Positions 8,279 to 15,807 of a stretch of DNA of 18,716 nucleotides are shown in pieces. Source of the stretch: CAYXVU01 sp964468725 (GTDB lineage: Bacteria > Acidobacteriota > Blastocatellia > UBA7656). Location: NCBI GenBank assembly GCA_964468725.1, contig CAYXVU010000113.1, positions 1 through 18,716 of the forward strand. Direction: 5' to 3'. The translations under genes were made by a program, and so were the position numbers. Position 1 is the stretch's first letter, and each line of letters begins with the position of its first letter. A model generated the notes under the pieces. That model was given only the letters and a program-made list of their open reading frames with translations. It searched no databases and was not told the origin of the DNA.

Positions 8279-9394
8279 ATGGAAGAGGTCTTCGAGCACA
8301 TCGAAATGCTGGCTAAGGCGGAGAAGCGGGTTGCGATGGCGACCTTGATCGCTACGCTCGGAACCAGTCCGAAAAAAGAGGGCGCAAAGCTGTGGGTCGG
8401 CGAAGCCGGGCGCATACTTGGTTCCGTCACCATCGGCGGTTGCGTGGATGCGCGCGTAATCGAAGAATCGGAGCAGGCGCTCGCTCGCGTTGAGCCGCGT
8501 TTGCTGACCGTTGCGCTTGGCGAAGAGGATGCGTGGGAGACCGGCTTCACTTGTGCCGGAACCGTGCGCGTGATGATCGAGCCGCTTGATTTCTCCAATG
8601 CCGATGATGGCTTGCTGCAACGCTACGCGCTGATCAAGGGCGAAGTCGAAGCCGGAAGGTGCGCGGTCATGGCGACGCGCCTCGACCGCCCAATGGCGAA
8701 ACTGCTGCTCTTTGAAGATGGCCGTGCTTCGGGAACGCTCGGTGCAGCGGAGTTGGACAAACAGGCGCAAGCAAAGGCGCAAGAGCTAATGGCCAGGCGC
8801 CATTCCCGCACGCTGATGATTGGTGAGGACGCAGATGCGACGGAGGTCTTCTTTGAAGTGCATAGCCCGACGCCGACGCTTATCTGTTTCGGAGCCGGGC
8901 CGGTTTCAATGCATCTGGTGAATCTGGCGAAAGAGATGGGGCTGCGGACAATCGTCGTTGACGGCAGGCCGCGCTTTGCGACGCGCGAACGCTTCCCGCA
9001 AGCCGATGCGTTACGCATCGGCATTCCTTCTGAGATTGCCGCAGAGTTATCCTATACCTCTTCGACCTTCGTCGTGCTGACGGCGCACGATTACAAATAC
9101 GATCTTCCCGTGCTCAAACAGGTGCTCAAGACCGAAGCCGCTTATATCGGATTGCTTGGCAGTCGGCGGCGCGGGCAGGCGATTTTGCAATTTCTCGCCG
9201 AAAGCGGCATCGGTCAGCCCGCACTCGCGCGCGTCCATGTGCCGACGGGGTTGGATATTGGCGCGCAGACGGCTGCCGAAATCGCTTTGAGCATTTTGGC
9301 CGAAGCCGTCGCCGTAAAATCTGGCCACATCGGCAGGTCGCTGAAGGAGAAGGGCAACGAAGAGAATGCAGAATTCAGGAGTCAGAATGAATAG
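8279..9394 (+). CDS. xdhC: XdhC-family molybdenum cofactor insertion/sulfuration protein
   Basis: 371 residues with both family domains: N-domain IGGCVDARV (Cys55) and TGFTCAGTV (Cys92), and a C-terminal Rossmann domain from about residue 200 (CFGAGPVSMHLVNLAKEMG, VVDGRPRFATRERFPQAD). YIGLLGSRRR and HVPTGLDIGAQTAAEIALSIL follow. Members bind the cofactor, protect it, and pass the sulfurated form to xanthine- or CO-dehydrogenase-type apoenzymes, often with a cysteine desulfurase. The ATG lies seven bases after the coxE stop, so it is in the same operon (CoxF position). It differs from the XdhC at 4225: standard GAGPVS motif, a longer middle segment, and no YHS domain. The last dozen codons (about 9359-9394) run into a dispersed repeat and probably add a non-conserved tail. 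Confidence 0.88.
   Translation: MEEVFEHIEMLAKAEKRVAMATLIATLGTSPKKEGAKLWVGEAGRILGSVTIGGCVDARVIEESEQALARVEPRLLTVALGEEDAWETGFTCAGTVRVMIEPLDFSNADDGLLQRYALIKGEVEAGRCAVMATRLDRPMAKLLLFEDGRASGTLGAAELDKQAQAKAQELMARRHSRTLMIGEDADATEVFFEVHSPTPTLICFGAGPVSMHLVNLAKEMGLRTIVVDGRPRFATRERFPQADALRIGIPSEIAAELSYTSSTFVVLTAHDYKYDLPVLKQVLKTEAAYIGLLGSRRRGQAILQFLAESGIGQPALARVHVPTGLDIGAQTAAEIALSILAEAVAVKSGHIGRSLKEKGNEENAEFRSQNE
9363..9383 (-). repeat. Dispersed repeat unit ACTCCTGAATYCTGYATTCT, copy B
   Basis: Read on the minus strand it matches 6173-6193 at 19 of 21 positions. It lies inside the 3' end of the second xdhC gene and encodes part of that protein's terminal residues (ENAEFRSQ). Confidence 0.6.
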
Positions 9395-9408
9395 GGGAGT
9401 CAGCGCCG

Positions 9409-9443
9409 AGCGCCTCCGCTTCGATTCTCAAATCGGAGACGCT
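9409..9443 (+). other. Imperfect hairpin between xdhC and sufU
   Basis: AGCGCCTCCG (9409-9418) pairs with CGGAGACGCT (9434-9443), one mismatch, loop of 15. It sits in the 101-bp space before sufU. No clean T-tract follows directly, so a terminator role is uncertain; it may separate sufU expression from the xdhC operon. Confidence 0.3.
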
Positions 9444-9495
9444 GCCTTCCGTTTTCCTCTCGGTCTGTTTTCGGCGTCACAGGTCAGGTGAGGCG

Positions 9496-9888
9496 ATGGC
9501 CATTTTGTACAGCGATGTCTTGCTCGATCACTTTCGCAACCCGCGCAATGAGGGCAGTCTGCCTGCCGCTGACATCATTGCCGAAGATGTCAACCCGCTA
9601 TGCGGAGATCGCATTCGTTTGGAAGTGAAGCTCAATGGCAAGGTCATCGAAGCGGCGCGGTTTCGCGGCGACGGCTGCGCCATCAGCATTGCTGCGGCCT
9701 CGTTGCTCACCGAGATGATTGTTGGCCGAACCCTCGATCAAGAAGAGGTGATAGCAGATGAACGCCTGCTTGCCGCGCTGGAAAGCGACATCAAACCGGC
9801 GCGCATCAAATGCGCGCTGCTCGCGCTCGACGTGCTGCGCCTGGGGATAAAAAAGCATTTGGCAGGCGCAAGTCAGTGTACTGAATGA
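9496..9888 (+). CDS. sufU: IscU/SufU-family sulfur or Fe-S scaffold protein
   Basis: 130 residues. The three scaffold cysteines and the assisting Asp are present: Cys36-Gly-Asp38 in NPLCGDRIRL, Cys61 in GDGCAISIA, Cys106 in PARIKCALL. Lys before the last Cys and the PARIKC motif are SufU-like (IscU has His there), while the spacing between Cys61 and Cys106 is short as in IscU, without the SufU insertion. SufU proteins accept persulfide sulfur from SufS or hold a nascent cluster. AGGTGAGG at 9486-9493 precedes the ATG. sufS lies convergently 126 bp downstream, and no sufB, sufC or sufD is present. This raises the option of a sulfur relay to the Mo cofactor as well as Fe-S assembly. Confidence 0.85.
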   Translation: MAILYSDVLLDHFRNPRNEGSLPAADIIAEDVNPLCGDRIRLEVKLNGKVIEAARFRGDGCAISIAAASLLTEMIVGRTLDQEEVIADERLLAALESDIKPARIKCALLALDVLRLGIKKHLAGASQCTE

Positions 9889-10014
9889 CGAAGATTCGCG
9901 TCTTTACCTGCAATCGAATCTGAACCGAACCGATGTTCACGCCTCAACAGAGCCGCCCCAGTCTATGTATCACAGTCGTTTGTTATTCTGCCTTCGATCT
10001 TCTGTCTCTTGCCC

Positions 10015-11307
10015 TCATTCTTTGAACAGCGTTCGCGCTTGTTGAATGGCTTCCGCAAGGCGGTCAATCTCTTCCTTCAGGTTATAAAAAGCCAGCGAGG
10101 CGCGCGCCGTCGCCGTGAGCCCAAGCCGCTGATGCAAAGGGGCGGCGCAATGGTGTCCGGCACGGATGGCGATGCCATGATGATCGAGGATGGTCGCTAC
10201 GTCATGCGGGTGAACGCCCTTGAGGATAAACGGAATGATGCTGACGCGCGTTTGCGGGTGACCGATGATCTGTAGGTTGGGAATGACAGTCAGACGGCTT
10301 ATGGCATAGTCAAGCAATTCAGTTTCATAAGCGGCGATGCGGTCGCGCCCGATGGCGGTGACATACTCGATGGCGGCTGCTAGCCCAATTGCGCCAGCAA
10401 TGTCGGGCGTTCCCGCTTCAAACTTCGCGGGCGCAGATTTGAAACGAGTGCGCGCCAACGAAACCGAATGAATCGCGCCGCCGCCGGTTTGATAAGGGTG
10501 CATCGCGGCCAGCCGCTCGGATTTCGCGTACAGGATGCCGATGCCGGTCGGCGCATAGAGTTTATGCCCGGAAAAGGTGTAGAAGTCGCAATCCAACTCC
10601 TGCACATCAACGTTGAGGTGTGGCGCGGCTTGTGCGCCGTCAACCAAGACCGGAACGTTTCGTTGGTGCGCGAGGGCTACGATCTCAGCAATCGGATTAC
10701 AGGTGCCGAGCACATTCGAAACGTGCGTGACCGCGACCAATCGCGTGCGCGGTGTGAGCCGTTTAGCGACTTGATCGAGTTGCACATCTCCCGCGTCGTC
10801 AATGGGAATCACGATAAGAGCCGCGCCTTTTTCTTCGCAGAGCATCTGCCAAGGGACGAGGTTGGAATGATGCTCCATTTCGGTGATAACGATCTCGTCG
10901 CCTTGCGCCACAGAGGGGCGGCCAAATCCTGCGGCCACCAGATTCACAGCTTCGGTGACGCCGCGCACGAAGATGATTTCGTCGGCGCGTGTGGCATTGA
11001 GAAATCTCTGCACGACGGCACGCGCTGCTTCATACTGCGCGCTCGCGCGTTCGCTCAAGGTGTGCACGCCGCGATGAATGTTCGCGTTGTCGGCGAGATA
11101 AAATTGCCTGACGGCATCGAGTACGGCGAGCGGTTTTTGACTGGTCGCCGCGTTGTCGAGGTAGGTCAGGTGGTAGTCGCCGATGCGCTGATTGAGAGCG
11201 GGAAAATCGTTTCGTAGGCGATGCATCTCTGCGGCCAACGACTCTGCTTCAAATGGGGCGGATGAGTCGGAGGGCTTGATTGTGCCGGACATACTCGTTC
11301 TTTCCAT
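10015..11307 (-). CDS. sufS: SufS-type cysteine desulfurase
   Basis: 430 residues, PLP-dependent class-V aminotransferase fold of the group II desulfurases. Visible motifs are YLDNAATSQKP at 49-59, NIHRGVHTLSERA at 76-89, EHHSNLVPW at 145-153, the PLP lysine in FSGHKLYAPTGIG (Lys249), and the catalytic cysteine in RAGHHCAAPLHQ (Cys387). It removes sulfur from cysteine as an enzyme persulfide for Fe-S clusters or sulfuration. The first ATG is at 11307; a second in-frame ATG at 11292 with GGAAAG before it may be the real start, trimming five residues. It lies 24 bp after coxG on the same strand, so the two are probably co-transcribed, which ties this enzyme to CO-dehydrogenase-type maturation. 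Confidence 0.9.
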   Translation of the reverse strand: MERTSMSGTIKPSDSSAPFEAESLAAEMHRLRNDFPALNQRIGDYHLTYLDNAATSQKPLAVLDAVRQFYLADNANIHRGVHTLSERASAQYEAARAVVQRFLNATRADEIIFVRGVTEAVNLVAAGFGRPSVAQGDEIVITEMEHHSNLVPWQMLCEEKGAALIVIPIDDAGDVQLDQVAKRLTPRTRLVAVTHVSNVLGTCNPIAEIVALAHQRNVPVLVDGAQAAPHLNVDVQELDCDFYTFSGHKLYAPTGIGILYAKSERLAAMHPYQTGGGAIHSVSLARTRFKSAPAKFEAGTPDIAGAIGLAAAIEYVTAIGRDRIAAYETELLDYAISRLTVIPNLQIIGHPQTRVSIIPFILKGVHPHDVATILDHHGIAIRAGHHCAAPLHQRLGLTATARASLAFYNLKEEIDRLAEAIQQARTLFKE

Positions 11308-11331
11308 TTTGTGCGTCGGAAAGCGGCTCCA

Positions 11332-11979
11332 TCAAACGCTGGCTCGTCCGAACAGGCGGCGGAAGAAGCGGGCGACGACCGCCCACAGGGCGCGTAAGAC
11401 GAGCGGCGCGGCGCTGACGGGCTGCGCTTCGACGGCAGGAGCCGATTCGCTTGGTTTTGACCCGGCGCTTGCGGCCTCTGTTGCGGACGCTTCGGTTGAC
11501 TCAGCAACTGGGGGCGGAGCATTGGCGACTTCGAGGTGTTGTTTGACGCAGGCGGAGAATTGGCGAAAGAGTTGGCGAGAGACCTCTTCGATCATGCCGC
11601 GACCGAACTGTACGATCTTGCCGACCAGATCAACTTGGGCGCTGACATTGACAAGCGCACCGCCGCCTTCGGCGGGTGAAACTCTGCTCGACATCGTAAC
11701 TTTTGCCGACCCTGTGCCGCCGGTTTCGCGGCCTTCGCCGACCAAACGGACGTGGTGATTGGCTTCGTCCACTTCAGTGAATTTTACGGTGCCTTTATAC
11801 GAGACGGTGATGGGGCCGACCTTGACTTTCACCGTGCCGATGAAGGTTCCGTCTTCGGGCGATTCCAGCAACGCCGCGCCGGGGATGCATTGCGAGACTT
11901 TCGCAGGGTCAATCAAGTATTCCCACACGCGTGCGACCGGCGCTTGCACGGTGAACTCTTCGCCAATCTGAAACGCCAT
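11332..11979 (-). CDS. coxG: CoxG-type SRPBCC protein with C-terminal membrane anchor
   Basis: 215 residues. Residues 1-150 are the CoxG/SRPBCC fold: EEFTVQAPVARVWEYLIDP, CIPGAALLE, FIGTVKVKVGPITVSYKGTV, GEGRETGGTGSA. A Pro/Ala/Glu-rich linker (about 153-188) leads to a hydrophobic and basic tail (LVLRALWAVVARFFRRLFG) that can hold the protein on the inner face of the membrane. In Oligotropha, CoxG is associated with anchoring CO dehydrogenase to the cytoplasmic membrane. GGGAGGAGA (11994-11986) is a strong ribosome-binding site for the ATG at 11979. It is the first gene of a coxG-sufS unit on the minus strand, divergent from the WD40-caspase gene. Confidence 0.88.
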   Translation of the reverse strand: MAFQIGEEFTVQAPVARVWEYLIDPAKVSQCIPGAALLESPEDGTFIGTVKVKVGPITVSYKGTVKFTEVDEANHHVRLVGEGRETGGTGSAKVTMSSRVSPAEGGGALVNVSAQVDLVGKIVQFGRGMIEEVSRQLFRQFSACVKQHLEVANAPPPVAESTEASATEAASAGSKPSESAPAVEAQPVSAAPLVLRALWAVVARFFRRLFGRASV

Positions 11980-12035
11980 ACCTGCTCTCCTCCCGATTTA
12001 CGATTTGGGAAATGCCAGATGCGCGAGGCGCAATG

Positions 12036-12064
12036 ATTGTACGCCGCCGACCGGCTTCTGCCAA
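12036..12064 (-). promoter_or_regulatory. Sigma70-type promoter for coxG-sufS
   Basis: Minus strand: TTGGCA (12064-12059), exactly 17 bases, TACAAT (12041-12036); five of six matches in each hexamer. Predicted leader is about 50 bases to the coxG ATG, and contains its strong ribosome-binding site. Confidence 0.6.
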
Positions 12065-12098
12065 AGTCGCGTGCCGTCGTGCGACCTTCTCTCTGTTT

Positions 12099-12107
12099 TG
12101 CTACAAT
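12099..12107 (+). promoter_or_regulatory. Extended -10 promoter candidate facing the WD40-caspase gene
   Basis: TGC followed by TACAAT (12102-12107) forms an extended -10. The -35 region at about 12079-12084 (GTGCGA) is poor. If used, the leader to the ATG at 12347 is about 235 bases. Confidence 0.35.
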
Positions 12108-12346
12108 CAACGCACCCCAACTGCCAAACCATGCGAGCGAACCAATCCCCCAAGCAAAAGAATCGGATGGCAGGCAGCCGCACGCGCCAACCGCGCATCG
12201 CTAGGGTGGCGCACAAAGGGGTAGGCAGCGCTCGGCTCTCTCGTCTTGTGCCGCGCGTCTTTGCCGATTCGTGTGCGTGTTGGCCGAACGCGATTGCGGC
12301 TGTGATACACTGACGCTGCTTGCGGTCAGAGGAAAGAGGAGTAAGG

Positions 12347-15300
12347 ATGAAGCGCATGCCCAGATTGAGAAGAATTGCACTCTCCGTCGCGCTTGTCGGG
12401 TTGGTGGCCATCAGCGGTCACGCCTTCCGCTGGCAAGATTCGGGGCGACCCGCTAAGAGCAAAGCGAAAGTTGCGCAGAGCAAAACGAAGACCCCAACCG
12501 ACAATGTCCTCACAGCGCCAACGCAAAAGAGAGGGGACGCCAAATCGGCTGCGCTCTTGCCTCCCAAACCCGAACTCGTCATTCAAAATAATCACGCCGA
12601 CAACATTCGCACATTGGCTTTTAGTCCTGATGGCGGGTTGCTCGCTTCGGGCGGGGCGGACAAGACCGTGCGTTTGTGGGATGCTCGCAATGGCAGATTG
12701 ATTCGCATCATCCGCGACATCTACGACGATGTGACCTCGTTGGTTTTCAGCCCGAACGGCAAGCTATTGGCATCGGGCGGGCTAGATCGTAATGTCAGCG
12801 TTTGGATGGTCGAAACCGGCAAGCTGATCCATTCCTTCAAAGATCATGATGATGATGTCAATGCCCTCGCCTTCAGTAGCGACGGTAAGCTCATCGCATC
12901 AGGAAGCAAAGATCAAACTATCAACCTCTACAACGCGCACAACGGCGAATTGCTGCTGACGCTGGAACCGCAAGCGGGTAATGTGCGTGCCGTCGCTTTC
13001 AGTCCTGATGCCAAAACCATCGCCGCCTGTGCAGACAAGACCATACGTCTATGGGATGTGGCGAGCGGTGACTTGATTCGCAGCTTCGTCGGGCACACGG
13101 CGGAAGTGCGCGCCTTAGCGTTCAGCCCGGATGGCCGATTGTTGATCTCCGGCAGCGCAGATCGCAGTGTCAAGGTGTGGGAGGCGGCAACCGCAACTCT
13201 GTTGCGCACCCTCACCGGCCACACGGGCGGCGTGCTATCGGTGGCGGCAAGCGCGGATGGCAGACTTATCGCGTCGGGCAGCGAAGATAGAACGCTCAAA
13301 CTGTGGGAGGCCAACACGGGCAATCTGACGCGCACCATCGAGTGGCTGGCCTACCCCATTGCGGCGCTCGCCTTTCGCCCGGACGGTCGTATGTTGGCCA
13401 CCGCCAGTTGGAAGACCATCGGATTGTGGAGCGTCAGCGACGGCAGTTTGATCGAGACTTTCGAAAGCTTATCCTCGGAGGTGCGCGCGGTTGCCATTCG
13501 TCCCGATGGCAGGCAGATGGCGACGGCGAGTTCGAAGATCATTCAGTTGTGGGATACGGAGAGTGGCCGGTTGTTGAAAAAGATCGCCGGTCACAGCGCC
13601 GAAATCACCGGCGTTGCCTTCAGCCCGGATGGCAAACGATTGATTTCCGGCAGTTGGGACAGAACTGTAAAGTTATGGGATGCGGAGAGCGGCGCGTTAT
13701 TGCAGACCTTCACCGGGCATGATGCGCAGGTACGTTCAGTGGCTTTCAGCCCTGACGGGCAGACCCTTGCATCGGGAGGAGAAGACCGTACCATTCGGCT
13801 GTGGAATGTACGACGCAGCAGAGCGTTGCGCACCTTGGAGAAACATTACAGCCTAATATCGGCGCTCGCCTTCAGTCCGGATGGCAAACGGCTCGCTTCG
13901 GCAAGTGTTGATCGCACGGTGAAGATTTGGGAGACGGCAACTGGCAATCTGCTGCATTCGCTTGATGGCCATTTTGGGCAGGTGACGACAGTGGCTTTCA
14001 GTCCCGATGGGAAGACCATTGCGTCGGGCAGCGGCGATAAGACGGTGCGGTTGTGGGATGCGCAGAGCGGGCAACCGATTCGCACCATCGAGGCCAGCAC
14101 GTTCGACATTCTCGCCGTCGCCTTCAGTCCGGACGGCAAACTGCTAGCATCGGCGGGGTTCGACAAGACAATCAAACTGTGGACGGTTGCGGATGGTAAA
14201 GCGCTTCGCACCTTCGCCGGTCACGAAAGCCCCGTATCGGCGCTGGCTTTCCATCCTCATCAACCGACTCTGGCGTCGGGCAGTTGGGATACCTCTGTGC
14301 GGTTGTGGGGGATAGACACGGGACGCTTGTTGACCACGATGATCGCTTTTGACGGAGGCGATTGGATTGCCTTCACGCCGTCGGGTCAATATGAAGGCTC
14401 AGAAAAGAGCGCTTCGTTTGTCGGCTGGCGATTAGGGACGCGGGTTTACGATTTCGATCAGTTGTTTAGTCGTTTCTATGAGCCGGAAGTCGTCTCCAAA
14501 ACGCTACATGACGAAAGCCTCAAGCCCCCGCAAAACATCGAGCAGGGCTTTGCCACCCCGCCCGAAGTCGAAATCGTTTCGCCGCAGATGAATCAGGTCT
14601 TCCGCGATACGGAAGTCGAAGTAAAGATTGCCGCGCGCGACACCGGAGGCGGCATCACCGATGTCTGGCTCTATCACAATGGCAAACTGGTTGACCCGTC
14701 GCAACGCGGTTTGAAGACCGCAAAGAACGCCAAGCTACCGGCAGCGACCTACAAGGTGTTGTTGACGGAAGGGGATAACTATTTTCGCGCCGTCGCTTTC
14801 AGCAAAGACCGCACGGAGAGTCGTCCGGATGAGGTGTTGGTGCGGCTGGCTGCGCCCGGACGCGAGACGACGCTGCACCTGCTGGTTGTTGGCATCAATC
14901 GCTATAAGAATCCGGCGCTCGATCTGAACTTTGCCGAGCCGGATGCCGCTGCTATTGGCGATTACTTTGAAAAGCAGGGCAACCGGCTGTTTCGTGAGGT
15001 TAAGGTTACGCGCCTGTTTAATGAAGAGGCCTCGCGCGCCAATCTTCTCAAAAGTCTTGCCGAATTGATCGCTCGCGCTGAACCGCAGGATGCCGTGATT
15101 CTCTATTTCGCCGGTCACGGGGATAGCGCTGGCGACAAATGGTACTTTGTGCCTTACGAAGTCACCAACCCCGAAAACGAAGAGGTGCTGATCACACAGG
15201 CGCTTTCGTCTGATGCGCTTTCAGAATTTGTCGTCAAGATGCGGTCGCTGAAAATCCTCTTGTTGCTCGATGCCTGCAAATCGGGCCGAGCGGTCACCGC

Positions 15301-15625
15301 CTTTCGCAGTTTTGAAGACCGCAAGGCGCTGGCGCAACTGGCGCGCTCGACCGGCATTCATATCATCGCCGCTTCGACGCCCGATCAATCCGCAGCCGAA
15401 GTCAAAGACCTCGGACACGGCGTTTTCACTTACCTGTTGCTGAAAGGCTTGCAGGGCGAAGCGACAGTCGGCGAAGCGGGCAAGAGCGTAACAGTGCGTG
15501 GCTTGCTGGCCTACCTTGAAGATCAGATGCCGGAAGTGTCGAAGAAGTATCGCGCGCAAGCTCAGTATCCGGTCAGCAACTCCAAAGGCATGGATTTTCC
15601 GCTCTCGCTTGTGCCGAGCAAATGA
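12347..15625 (+). CDS. Exported WD40-repeat protein with C-terminal caspase-like (C14) peptidase
   Basis: 1092 residues. A basic start and hydrophobic core (RRIALSVALVGLVAISGHA) form a signal peptide ending near residue 26. A Lys/Thr-rich linker leads to fourteen WD40 repeats (81-665), then a DWIAFTPSGQYEGS element (about 670-685), an Ig-like region (about 738-835), and a caspase-like domain (about 842-1085) with His924 in YFAGHG and Cys977 in LLLDACKSG. Both catalytic residues are present, so it is probably an active Arg/Lys- or Asp-type C14 cysteine peptidase; specificity cannot be read. AGAGGAG at 12335-12341 sits five bases before the ATG, making this start better than 12320. WD40 propellers probably bind partners or substrates. 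An export signal puts it in the periplasm or outside. It stands alone, with no operon partner downstream. Confidence 0.88.
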   Translation: MKRMPRLRRIALSVALVGLVAISGHAFRWQDSGRPAKSKAKVAQSKTKTPTDNVLTAPTQKRGDAKSAALLPPKPELVIQNNHADNIRTLAFSPDGGLLASGGADKTVRLWDARNGRLIRIIRDIYDDVTSLVFSPNGKLLASGGLDRNVSVWMVETGKLIHSFKDHDDDVNALAFSSDGKLIASGSKDQTINLYNAHNGELLLTLEPQAGNVRAVAFSPDAKTIAACADKTIRLWDVASGDLIRSFVGHTAEVRALAFSPDGRLLISGSADRSVKVWEAATATLLRTLTGHTGGVLSVAASADGRLIASGSEDRTLKLWEANTGNLTRTIEWLAYPIAALAFRPDGRMLATASWKTIGLWSVSDGSLIETFESLSSEVRAVAIRPDGRQMATASSKIIQLWDTESGRLLKKIAGHSAEITGVAFSPDGKRLISGSWDRTVKLWDAESGALLQTFTGHDAQVRSVAFSPDGQTLASGGEDRTIRLWNVRRSRALRTLEKHYSLISALAFSPDGKRLASASVDRTVKIWETATGNLLHSLDGHFGQVTTVAFSPDGKTIASGSGDKTVRLWDAQSGQPIRTIEASTFDILAVAFSPDGKLLASAGFDKTIKLWTVADGKALRTFAGHESPVSALAFHPHQPTLASGSWDTSVRLWGIDTGRLLTTMIAFDGGDWIAFTPSGQYEGSEKSASFVGWRLGTRVYDFDQLFSRFYEPEVVSKTLHDESLKPPQNIEQGFATPPEVEIVSPQMNQVFRDTEVEVKIAARDTGGGITDVWLYHNGKLVDPSQRGLKTAKNAKLPAATYKVLLTEGDNYFRAVAFSKDRTESRPDEVLVRLAAPGRETTLHLLVVGINRYKNPALDLNFAEPDAAAIGDYFEKQGNRLFREVKVTRLFNEEASRANLLKSLAELIARAEPQDAVILYFAGHGDSAGDKWYFVPYEVTNPENEEVLITQALSSDALSEFVVKMRSLKILLLLDACKSGRAVTAFRSFEDRKALAQLARSTGIHIIAASTPDQSAAEVKDLGHGVFTYLLLKGLQGEATVGEAGKSVTVRGLLAYLEDQMPEVSKKYRAQAQYPVSNSKGMDFPLSLVPSK
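12587..14341 (+). repeat. Fourteen tandem WD40 repeat units
   Basis: Fourteen in-frame units of about 126 bp. Most encode a VAFSPDGKxLASGS-D-TVKLWD pattern. Units 4, 7 and 8 are 41 residues instead of 42, each missing one residue in the inter-strand turn before the KTI or KII segment. Units 7 and 8 also lack the Gly-His start and fall at the middle, where two seven-blade propellers would meet. Confidence 0.85.
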
Positions 15626-15641
15626 TGAGTCTTGAAAGAGG

Positions 15642-15658
15642 GGTTGCCTGCGGCAACC
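15642..15658 (+). other. GGTTGCC-TGC-GGCAACC hairpin after the caspase gene
   Basis: A perfect 7-bp stem with a 3-base loop starts 16 bases after the WD40-caspase stop. No T-run follows, so it is at best a weak or factor-dependent terminator. A further GGTTGCC copy follows near 15671. The rest of 15626-15807 shows no convincing gene. Confidence 0.4.
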
Positions 15659-15807
15659 GAGGATGACAAGCGGTTGCCGATGCCGAACGCTGATGAGTCG
15701 GGTTGATGCCGAATGGCAAATCGTAGACGGCGCGCTGCGATTCAAGGCGCTCTGCCCTCGCGGCTATCGCGCCAGCGACCGAGGGGCGCAGGCTGCTTTG
15801 AAAAGGA

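Larger units (their letters stand above)
11980..12346. other. 367-bp intergenic region between divergent coxG and WD40-caspase genes
   Basis: Holds the coxG promoter (minus) and an extended -10 candidate facing right. Short frames crossing it (for example 12131-12313) encode Arg/Ala/Ser-rich sequence with no recognisable fold, so I see no gene. The remaining ~240 bases before the caspase start may be a long 5' leader. Confidence 0.5.

Noticed and set aside
7693..8598. 301-residue open frame on the minus strand over coxE and xdhC
   Set aside because: It lies opposite two well-supported genes, has low-complexity Ser/Arg/Gln-rich composition and no recognisable domain; other long antisense frames are the same.
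12131..12313. 60-codon frame after the extended -10 promoter candidate
   Set aside because: Arg/Ala-rich, no ribosome-binding site, no recognisable fold; more likely a leader.
13846..14211. Several minus-strand frames across the WD40 region with similar translated patterns
   Set aside because: Their similarity comes from the tandem WD40 units on the other strand, not from coding.
12587..14341. Periodic ~126-bp repeats considered as a CRISPR or satellite array
   Set aside because: The period is in frame and encodes WD40 blades; there are no conserved direct repeats with unique spacers.
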